Origin: Mytilus californianus | Taxonomy: Eukaryota; Mollusca; Bivalvia; Mytilida; Mytilidae | Length of the DNA: 64,000 bases | NCBI RefSeq assembly: GCF_021869535.1 | Contig: NW_026262668.1 | Span: 137,193,635 to 137,257,634 of the forward strand | Direction: 5' to 3' | Shown here: in pieces, positions 1-12,000 of the stretch | Position numbering within the stretch: the first letter of the stretch is position 1 | How the letters are laid out: the number at the start of each line of letters is the position of its first letter | Notes under the pieces: generated by a model | What the model saw: only the letters and a program-made list of their open reading frames with translations | The model's database searches: none | Told to the model about the DNA's origin: nothing | Program-made: the position numbers and the translations under genes

Positions 1-97
1 TGGCTCTGCCAATCAGAACTTTAATGATGAATGGCGATATCAAAGTTTTACATTTTGTGATATTCCTAAGTTACAGTATGGTCTTGTCCAGAAAAAG
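1..97 (+). CDS. MINDY4: MINDY4-like exon (partial at the window edge)
   Basis: The reading frame starts at base 2. It encodes 32 residues including [11 protein letters not shown] and [11 protein letters not shown]. The donor is GTAAGA at 98, phase 0. The exon runs off the left edge. Confidence 0.9.
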
Positions 98-3000
98 GTA
101 AGATAAATAATGGAGCATATAGGGTTGAGTATCAAGTATAAACAGTTTATTTAAAGTCTGTCCTCAAAATAAAAGTTAATGTAGCTCTGTAGAGCTTTTA
201 AACACCATATCATATGTATACTAATTATTTTACATGTTATTCCTAGTGTACAAATGGCCTTGTTCATATCATTGTATGTATTGCACACTCAATAGATAGG
301 GATCAATAGTCATTGTTTTGGGCAGTCCTGTAATATGCATTGTCTGTCTTTGATACATCTCTTTTAAATATGGATGTCCTCCTCACATATGATCTTTTTA
401 ATCTGGATGTCCTCCTTGCATATGGTCTTTAAATTTATGGCTATTTAATTGAGTGAGTAACTATGGCAGGCGACACTTATTTTCCAGGGAAGACTTCTAC
501 CTGACTTGATTTAAATTTCTATTACTCCATGTTAGGTTGACTTTGTAATGACATTAGATTAAATATCTGTCTATGTATTATTTGAACCATGTAATATCAT
601 CTTGTAGTTTCTGTACATCATTGTAGGGTGGATCATGTGGTGTTATGGCTGCTATTCAAGCTACGGTATTACAAACTTTATTGTTCAAAGATGGTAGAAT
701 TCCACTCAATAGGTTGTAAGTATTATTTGTTTCAGATAAAAATAGTAAAATTGAAAAAATACAAACTTATCTTCTTTTCAATACACACAGTTGAGTCAAA
801 CATGTTTATTTAAGGATGTTATTTTTGCAACACAATGTTTTATTAATTCCCTAGACAAGAAAGAAATTAGGTTCCTAGGAACTGTATGATATACAAAAGA
901 AACACAATGGACATACAGGGCAGGGTTAAAGTTGGTTTCTGTTCACTGTAGAGAGTGTGACAGACAAAAACTACTTTGTGTAACGGAGCAGAAAACTTCA
1001 GCCTTTATATTAATTCTATATATTATACTTGAATTGAAAACGGTTTTAAAACAGTTTTGTTATTATTTCTTACAATTATCAGGTGTACTAAAGCATTTCC
1101 CCTACCCCGAAAAATTACTACAAATTTTTTTTTCTCGATCAAATCGGATTTAAAAAGAATTCAAACTGACATTTAGAATTTTGATACCATTTTATATTTG
1201 TAAGTTGTTAAATCCAATCATTTTACATAAATACTTCATGCATCTATAAATGAAATCTGTGGTAAATGAAAATTTTTCCAGGCAAATTTTTATTTGAAGC
1301 ATTTGAAGGATTTAGATTTTTCTTCACACTAAATGAACACTGACTGTTTAAAGATGAATGCTAATTTCTCTGGCCACTGTCAGCCAATTAAAAAGTTTAA
1401 CAAAAGGCCTATTTGTCACCAGAGTGTTAACTGAATGCAACTTACAAGTAGTTCAAAATTTGTGACCAGTTTTGGAGATAATAGTTTTCCATATGAATAA
1501 AGCTTTAACCACAATAGCCAAATGTTTAATTTTCAGATAATTAAATTTTGAAAAACTTACTGGCTGAACACTTTGCTTCACCTTTTTAGCTCACCTGGCC
1601 CAAAGGGCCAAGTCAGCTTTTCTCATCACTTGGCTTCCGTCGTCCGTAAACTTTTACAAAAATCTTCTCCTCTGAAACTACTGGGCCAAATTTGACCAAA
1701 CTTGGCCACAATCATCATTGGGGTATCTAGTTTAAAAAATGTGTCCAATGACCCGGCCAACCAACCAAGATGGCTGCCATGGCTAAAAATAGAACATAGG
1801 GGTAAAATGTAGATTTTGGCTTATATCTCTGAAACCAAAGCATTTAGAGCAAATCTGATATGCAGTAAAATTGTTTATCAGGTCATGATCTAATTGCTCT
1901 GAAATTTTCAGATGAATCTGACAACCCTTTTTTGGGTTGCTGCCCCTGAATTGGTGATTTTAAGGAAATTTTGCCGTTTTTGGTTATTATCTTGAATGTT
2001 ATTATAGAAAAGGGATAAACTGTAAACAGCAATAATGTTCAGCAAAGTAAGATCTACAAATAAGTCTCAGTTGACCTCTGAAGGAGTTATTGCCCTTTAT
2101 AGTAAATTTTTAACCATTTTTCGTAAATTTTTATAATGTTTTACAAAAATCTTCTCCTCTGAAACTACTAAGGCAAATTTAACCAAACTTGTCCACAATC
2201 ATCATTAGGGTATCTAGTTTTAAAAATGTGTCCGATGACCCCAACAGCGAACCAAGATGGCTGACATGGCTAAAAAATAGTACATAGTGTAAAATGCAGT
2301 TTTTGGCTCATATCTCTGAAATCAAAGCATTTAGAGCAAATCTGACAAGATAAAATTGTTCATAAGGTCAAGATCTATCTGCCCTGAAATTTTCAGACCA
2401 ATCAGGAAACACATTGTTGGGTTGCTGCCCCTGAATTGGTAATTTTAAGAAAATTTTGCAGCTTTTGGTTATTATCTGGAATATTATTATAGATAGAGAT
2501 AAACTGTAAACAGCAATAATGTACAGCAAAGTAAGATCTACAAATAAGTCAACATGACCAAAATTGTCAATTGACCCCTTAAGGAGTTATTGCCCTTTAT
2601 AGTCAATTTTTTACAATTTTCATAAATTTTGTAAATTTTTGTAAATTTTTACAAAATATTTTCCACTGTAACTACTGGGCCAAGTTCATTATAGATAGAG
2701 ATAATTGTAAGCAGCAAGTAAAGTAAGATCTACAAACACATCACCATCACCAAAACACAATTTTGTCATGAATCCATCTGTGTCCTTTGTTTAATATGCA
2801 CATAGACCAAGGTGAGCGACACAGGCTCTTTAGAGCCTCTAGTTTTCAAATGATTTTGATTTAGTTTTTTCTTATTTCCAAAATTGCACAGCAGTATTAG
2901 TAGATTTGTTGCTATTTCTATTTGTCAGTGGAGAACCTACCAGTATGGAGAGGTCCACTGCTCTTACCATAGCTTTATCGTATTAATAGATTTGTTGCTA

Positions 3001-6000
3001 TTTATATTTGTCAGTGGAGAACCTACCAGTATGGAGAGGTCCTCTGCTCTTGCCATAGCTTTATCATATTAATAGATTTGTTGCTATTTATATTTGTTAG
3101 TGGAGAACCTACCAGTATGGAGAGGTCCACTGCTCTTGCCATAGCTTTATCATATTAATAGATTTGTTGCTATTTATATTTGTCAGTGGAGAACCTACCA
3201 GTATGGAGAGGTCCTCTGCTCTTGCCATAGCTTTATCATATTAATAGATTTGTTGCTATTTCTATTTGTTAGTGGAGAACCTACCAGTATGGAGAGGTCC
3301 ACTGCTCTTGCCATAGCTTTATCCAAGATTTTCTGGAGATGTGGTGAATTTAAAACTGCTGTTGTTGTAATGTAAGTCATTGTATTAACAAATATTTTAG
3401 TAGTTGTCGTACTATGGGTACATTTTTAACCGTAGTTTTCTTGGACGGCTTTCCTTGATATAGGTGAAAGATTAAGTTAACTGTTCAACGTAATACAAAT
3501 TTTCTATAGGCTTGTATGCAGAATTTATGAAAATCATGAAATGAAGTATCCACAAAAATATAATTTTTCCTGAATCCACAGTATGTGTATTACATAATGG
3601 TATTTATGTAGACAGACAGAGATAACTGGAGTTATCATTCTTTGTTTTTGAAGTATTTATATGGTTTGGGTATCTAGTGTCCCTTTTTGCGACTAAAATG
3701 GTCTCAACCTCAAACTAGAATTCTAATGTAATTATTTTGTATCAATGGTTCTGATTGGATGACAGTAAGCGTAAAATTCTCTATCTCCTTGTCTGTAACT
3801 AAGGAAGCCGACATTTTGAATTGCGAAATGTATTGACATGTAATTTCTACAATAATAAGCAAAAAACTCACATGTTGAACCTAGAAATCTTCTTTTTATC
3901 AAATTTTATTACATTCTGAAGTGGTCAAGAAGCCAATAAACGCCTGGTGTTTACGTTTGACGCTGGAAGCATACCTACGACGTCACCTAGTTTAGGAGCC
4001 AAAGAAGATAACATCTTTTCGCGGAATTTTCTTTAATGAAAATTTTACACTGAAATAATGATTGAAATTGAATTATGTACTTGTTTTGCATTAGAATAGA
4101 GATAACTGTATTGTATTTGAAGCTTTGCGGACGTCCATCGGTAGTTTTACTGTTGCAAATACACGTTTACCTGTCTCCACTACGTGTCGCCAGGTAAACT
4201 AAATTTGCGACAGTAAAATTACCGATGGACGTCCTCAAAGCTTCAAATACAATACAGTTATCTCTTAAGTATTATTCAGATCCATTAGTTTTTGCAGAAA
4301 ATGGCCAACTATCTAACCCTAAACAGCTTTCTCTCAGATTTGCATTCCAGGGTTCCTGGGTAGCTTGACTTTGTCTTTGTGCATCTTTACTTAGCTTCTT
4401 CCCTTTGTTGTGCAGCTAATCAATGATAACTTAGTCCTTTTAAAAGGGTTTGATTAGTTGGAATCCAGTCTTGCAAATTCTCTAAAAATCTGAAGGCTAC
4501 GGCACGCAAAATATCCAACATGGTTTACAAATTGTGATTCAGTTGTCCGACAGGTTTGTTGATACTTTTTTATCGACTGTGGACTTTTATTTTATGTCAT
4601 TGTTCGTTCAGTGTTTTTAATAATAAATGATTATATTATACTGCTTTACATGGGAACTTCAGAGTATTGTTTGTTATGATCACTAGTATGCATACATATT
4701 TGTAAAGTGTGTATCTCATAGTTGGCTTACTTTGAAAAGGAATAATTACCCTGATGTTTCATGTAGATCATATGCTGGAATGGCTTTTAATAAACTGCAG
4801 ATCCCCAACTTTCAAAATCACCTACCTTTTCTAAGTGAAGTAGTCATATTGATGCATAAAAATGTTTAACAGAAGCAAATGGTCAATGTGAGACAAATCT
4901 GCATAAATAAAAAGCAAAAGATGAACTAATAATATTTATTTCATATACTAATATTATGTGTGTTTTAAATTAGCAATGAAGTAAGCTCAATAGTCCGTGC
5001 TGTTATAATAACTAATTTTGATTATTGTATATTACTGTTTCAGGCCATCAGGGAAATCTCAGTTCCAAGGCAGTAGTAATAAATATAAATATGATGATTT
5101 TACTGAAACTGTAAGTATGTGTAATGCAATTTATTTTTTGACGATTTGTTTAACTGGGATACTGCATGAAAAATGGAATATTTTCAGCATTAAATTAGTG
5201 TAAAATTTATTTAAGTTTAGATGATTGTTAGTTTACCCATGTTAAATCCTCCTCTCTTTTAATCTCCATCTGTGGAATAAAAAAATGCATAGAAAAACAC
5301 TCATAAAAACAATTTAGAAAAAGCACTTAACTTAATAATGTAGTATTACAGACGACAATAAGAAAAAGCTGTAAGTAAGTCATTAAGAAATAAGAACACA
5401 GGTTTTTATGAAACTGCTATTTTTATTAGAATTATCAATTTTAATACAGTCAAAGTCAAAATATTATTCATGTTATTAGGGATAGTTTTCTCATTAGCAA
5501 TCATAACACATCTCCTTATTTTTATACAAATTTTTTTCCGCATCTCCTTATTTTTATATAAAAATTTTTTCTAACAAAATGTAAAAGATCACATGGATAG
5601 CTTATAATACTCCAAAGATGTCCAAAAGTACTTATAGCTAGTTAAATCATCTTTAGTGTGAGTAATTGTTCAGAGAATTTTAAGAGAATACAAAAGCAAA
5701 TGTGTCATTTTGTATGTTTTTTGTAGTAAGATACTTCCAAATTCCATGAGTTTTCTTCTTTTGTAGTTAATGATCAACCATTTTAAAACCTATGAAGACC
5801 TTCAGAGTTTTGTGTCACAAAATATCAGACAGGTTAGTATGATATATCTTATATCTTTATTTTCTCAATATTTACACAGAAATGTTCATAGTAATTCAGC
5901 TTAGATACTATATTGTCCAAATATTTACACAGAAATGTTCATTGTAATTCAGGCTTAGATACTATATTGTCCAAATATTTACACAGAAATGTTCATAGTA

Positions 6001-9000
6001 ATTCAGCTTAGATACTAAATTGTCCAAATATTTACACAGAAATGTTCATAGTAATTCAGGCTTAGATACTATATTGTCCAAATTGTCCAAATATTTACAC
6101 AGAAATGTTCATTGTAATTCAGGCTTAGATACTATATTGTCCAAATATTTACACAGAAATGTTCATAGTAATTCAGCTTAGATACTATATTGTCCAAATA
6201 TTTACACAGAAATGTTCATTGTAATTCAGGCTTAGATACTATATTGTCCAAATATTTACACAGAAATGTTCATAGTAATTCAGCTTAGATACTAAATTGT
6301 CCAAATATTTACACAGAAATGTTCATAGTAATTCAGGCTTAGATACTATATTGTCCAAATTGTCCAAATATTTACACAGAAATGTTCATTGTAATTCAGG
6401 CTTAGATACTATATTGTCCAAATATTTACACAGAAATGTTCATAGTAATTCAGCTTAGATACTAAATTGTCCAAATATTTACACAGAAATGTTCATAGTA
6501 ATTCAGGCTTAGATACTATATTGTCCAAATATTTACACAGGAATGTTCATTGTAATGCAGGCTTAGATACTAAATTGTCCAAATATTTAAGCAGAAATGT
6601 TCATAGTAATTCAGCTTAGATACGAAATTGTCCAAATATTTACACAGAAATGTTCATAGTAATTCAGGCTTAGATACTATATTGTCCAAATATTTACACA
6701 GATATGTTCATTGTAATTCAGGCTTAGATACTAAATTGTCCAAATATTTACACAGAAATGTTCATAGTAATTCAGGCTTAGATACTATATTGTCCAAATT
6801 GTCCAAATATTTACACAGAAATGTTCATTGTAATTCAGGCTAAGATACTATATTGTCCAAATATTTACACAGAAATGTTCATAGTAATTCAGTTTAGATA
6901 CTAAATTGTCCAAATATTTACACAGAAATGTTCATAGTAATTCAGGCTTAGATACTATATTGTCCAAATATTTACACAGAAATGTTCATTGTAATGCAGG
7001 CTTAGATACTAAATTGTTCAAATATTTAAGCAAAAATGTTCATAGTAATACAGCTTAGATACGAAATTGTCCAAATATTTACACAGAAATGTTCATAGTA
7101 ATTCAGGCTTAGATACTATATTGTCCAAATATTTACACAGATATGTTCATTGTAATTCAGGCTTAGATACTATATTCATGATATTGTCCAAATATTTACA
7201 CAGAAATGTTCCAAGTAATTCAGGCTTAGATACTATATTGTTCAAACATTTACACAGAAATGTTCATAATGATTCAGAATTTGGATACTATATTGTCCAA
7301 ATATTTACACAGAAATATTCATAGTAATTCAGGCTTAGATATTATATTGTCTAAATATTTTCTATCTGGTAATTTTTGTGTATTTCAGTTTGAATGTGAT
7401 GGAACTGGAGGTGCTATATTGTGTCTTTATTCTGCTGTCTTGTCTCGTTATATTGATCTGTAAGTTTGTATTCAGCTGTCCTGTCTCGTTCTATAGATCT
7501 GCAAGTCTTAATACATATGCCATAACATGATTTACAAATCCTTTCCTATTTGCAAAAGTAAATAAAGCAAATGTTAGCTTTACAAATTTGATGACTAAAA
7601 CTTTAAACATCATTTAATTCTGTGCAAAATGTCTTTATGCAATGTAACCTTATTATAAGTCAATCACAACTTAACTTTCATTTAAAAAAATCATAAACAA
7701 CACTAACAAGAAAACATTTCAATGGGGGAAAAATCTTAATACTAGTATTACTGTGACCTAAAATATCTTGTTTGTGTGTTAATTATGTGTGTTGTTTATT
7801 TATATTTTGTTTGATTATTGACAGAGTCAAGAGTGATATGGATGAGCCAACAGGGAAGTTAATGGGAGCTCATGGTTACTGTACTCAGGTATTGATTAAT
7901 TCACTGTCAAGTTAATGGGAGCTCATGGTTACTTTACTCAGGTATTGGTGAATTCACTGTCAAGTTAATGAGATCTCATGGTTACTGTACTCAGGTATTG
8001 ATTAACTCACTGTAAAGTTAATGGGAGCTCATGGTTACTGTACTCAGGTATTGGTGAATTCACTGTCAAGTTAATGAGATCTCATGGTTACTGTACTCAG
8101 GTATTGGTGAATTCACTGTCAAGTTAATGAGATCTCATGGTTACTTTTCTCAGGTATTGATTAACTCACTGTAAAGTTAATGGGAGCTCATGGTTACTGT
8201 ACTCAGGTATTGATTAATTCACTGTCAAGTTAATGGGAGCTCATGGTTACTATACTCATGTATTGATTAACTCACTGTCAAGTTAATGGGAGCTCATGGT
8301 TACTGTACTCAGGTATTGATTAACTCACTGTAAAGTTAATGGGAGCTCATGGTTACTGTACTCAGGTATTGATTAATTTGTTGTTAAGTTAATGAGATCT
8401 CATGGTTACTGTTCTCAGGTATTGGTGAATTCACTGTAAAGTTAATGGGAGCTCATGGTTACTTTACTCAGGTATTGATTTATTCACTGTAAAGATAATG
8501 GGAGGTCATGATTACTGTACTCAGGTATTGATTAATTCATAAATTCGTAAAGGGGGAAATCTTTAAGGGCTTATTTTCACTTATATTGCAATTGAGATAA
8601 ATACCTTAATTTACCTTGTGTAAATTTGGTCTTTGAGGAAGATCAGAATCATGTACAAAATGCAAAAATAAAGCTTCCCAAAAAATGTTGGTCCGAATAA
8701 AGTAATGTAAACATTTGAAGTCATTTAACAGCACGTTCTTAACCAATCTAAGCAACATTGATTCAGTATTTTCACTGGCAAAGGAGTACCGTTATATCCT
8801 CCAGCAGGTTGTCATTGCTATATGATTGGTTCAGTATCAATGTTCACTGGTTTTACAATCAGAATGTGATGCTCTGTTTACTTTATATTACGACTATTAC
8901 TTTGCAAATTTTACACTTTACAATAATTTATCTAGACTGATTTTTGTAAGACTAAATGTACATATAATATTGTATAATGCTGTTTCATTTCAGGATTTGG

Positions 9001-12000
9001 TAAATTTACTGCTGACTGGGAAGGCAGTGTCTAATGTGTTCAATGATGTGATGGAATTGGAATCAGGTGATGGATCACCCCCAATGGTTCTCAAAGGCAT
9101 CAGTGGGAGGAGTGATGTAGGACTGCTTTCTTTATTTGAACATTATAGATCATGTCAGGTAAAGGTTAATGGACGTTCTAGTATGACACACTTATTTCAC
9201 TTTGTAAATAAAGCCATGTTCTAATATGACACACTTGTTTCACTTTGTGAATAAATTAATGTTCTAGTATGACACACTTGTTTCACTTTGTGAATAAAGT
9301 TTTGTTCTTATATGACACACTTGTTTCACTTTGTGATTAAAACCATGTTCTTATATGACACACTTGTTTCACTTTGTGAATAAAGCCATGTTCTTATATG
9401 ACACACTTGTTTCACTTTGTGAATAAAGCCATGTTCTTATATGACACACTTGTTTCATTTTGTGATTAAAGCCATAGATATAGGAAGATGTGGTATGAGT
9501 GCCAATGAGACAACTCTCCATCCAAGTTACAATTTATAAAAGTAAAGCATTATAGGTCAAGGTACGGCCTTCAACACGGAGCATTGACACACTTATTTTA
9601 CATGGTAAATAAAGCCATGTTCTTATATGACACATTTATTTCACTTTGTAAATAAAGCCATGTTCTTATATGACACACTTATTTCACTTTGTAAATAAAG
9701 CCATGTTCAAATTCCAATTAAACATGGAGTGTAAGAAAAATTGTTACTCTTTAAGTTAAAACTTTAGTTATAGCTCTTCGGTTTTTTTTTAGAATTTCAG
9801 TCCAGATGACGTATTCTAGTGCCCTTAATGGGTACATAATATATTGCAGGTTTAGATTTTCTATAATACACTATAGTTGCCAAATGATAATGTATTCCAG
9901 GTTGGAACGTTCTATAAGACACCAAAGTTTCCTATCTGGGTAGTATGCAGTGAGAGTCATTTCAGTGTGTTGTTCTCTATAAATAAAGACTTAGTTAATG
10001 ACTGGAAAGCTGAGAAACGATTTGATTTGTATTACTATGATGGATTAGCCAGACAACAAGAAGTCATTAAACTGTCTATATGTAAGTACTCCTGCCGGCA
10101 ATAGTTTTGTCTTCAAAGATTTACAAATACCCACATTGTATTGCAAGCTCTGAATCACGTTAATCTTAACAAACTGAATAAATTCAAAAAGAGACTATCA
10201 AATAACCTACACTTACACCAAAATAGACAAAAACATGAGACAGCTAATAACCACATATGAGAATCCAGACTTGGGGACAGTTTCACAAACATCTGGCATA
10301 GTTAAACTTGTTAAATGGTAAGCCAACTCTCTTAATATTGTTTAGATCAGGGGTGAGAGATAAAACAACTTATTGATAGTGAAAGCAAGTTCTGAGTACT
10401 TAACCTGTTTATTAGAGATCATGCCTTCATTTCATATATATATAGGGAAGAACAAAAAACTTGCGAAAGCAAATTTATAGATCTAACATTGTTAGGCTGA
10501 TGTTTAGACGAGTTGTATATATATATATATATATATATCTTCATGCGATAAGTAAGCTGTCCATCCCTATGTCTGTATACTGAATTCAGGCTTGAATAGT
10601 CCACAGTTTTTTTGTCGAAAATTGAACTGGCCAGACAGGGGTGCGGATTATAGAATACGATAAGCAAGAAATAAGAGAAATTTCGATTTCGAAAGGTTTG
10701 TTTACGTTCCGCCATGTTTGTTATTGAAATTGTAGAGGGCGCTCTTATCATTTTCAAAACTAATAATCTACCATATCCATATTAATATGCAATTTTTATT
10801 CGATAACTAATATAAACTGATAAATTTCATTGATTAAATGCTTCATTACAATTTTTGGGTAAAGATTGCATGAAATGTAATCAAAACCCTATGGTACTGA
10901 CTAGATATCTAAAATCTTCCAAGGTTTATCACTACTTTTGAGATACACAAAATATAGTGCATTGATCATAACATTCTAAACATCCCATCCATGAACATTT
11001 CCAGAAATTTATCAATGAAATACATGTATATGCTCAATTATTCAAGTTTCAAAATGATATTATACTTGTCAAGAAAATTACATAACTTGTGCAAGGTGCA
11101 GTAATCTAATATCTGTTCTAAAAATATCAATGATGTCATTGTTAAAAGTAATCTTTAAAATTTAAGTTATCTTCCTTTGTCCATATATAAAATGAAGTTG
11201 AATCAACTGCAACCAATGTTATTACAATGCAATGTTTAATTTTACTTCCCACTGATAAATTTAATCAATCTTTACCCTTCAGTGCTTACAAGCACTTTGA
11301 TTTCCTTTCTTTTCACAGCTTTGCATAAAATAAACTGGAATCCACTTGAATTTAACGGAACGGAAAAAGTGTATAAGTCAGCCGGTAACCAGCTTATACA
11401 TAACGATGTATAAACTACAAAACGTAATCGGTTATTCGTTTCGTTTTGGTGTTTCATACTGACACTTGTGTTTTCTTTTAGCTTAAGATCCTTCATACAT
11501 TAATGTGATTGATGTGTTTAACAATATTTTACTTAAGGATGGAACTGTTTTGCTTTCAAAGTCGTATTCTAGTGATATCTATAAAGTACAGATTTTCCAT
11601 ACACTCTCACCTTATTTATTTTCATTTACACATGCTATTCGAATTTCCAGTTTAACAAACATAAGTTTCTCATGATTCTGACTTATTTTAACACTAGTGA
11701 AGTGTTCTAGAATCATTTACAAGCATTTTCAACTTCTATTTGATGATGGAAAATGGGTTTTTTCCATGAAAATACTGCAAACAATCACACACAATTCGAA
11801 ATTACCAGAGTTTCATAAGACGTTTTCGATCAGTTACAAAAAGTTTTTTTACCTGAATTCTAGCGGCGAGAAGTGGGGTGCAGACATTGTACCAGTGCGA
11901 ACTATACATGGCTGATTGCAGTATACATCAGCCCAATGAACATTTTTCTCATGAATTACAAATCAGAGGTTCCTGTAAGTTGATATCTGGCTTTATGTGA

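Noticed and set aside
6628..7463. Repeat-coded frames with [18 protein letters not shown] units
   Set aside because: 54-bp intronic minisatellite; flanking exons 5 and 6 join directly in phase 0.
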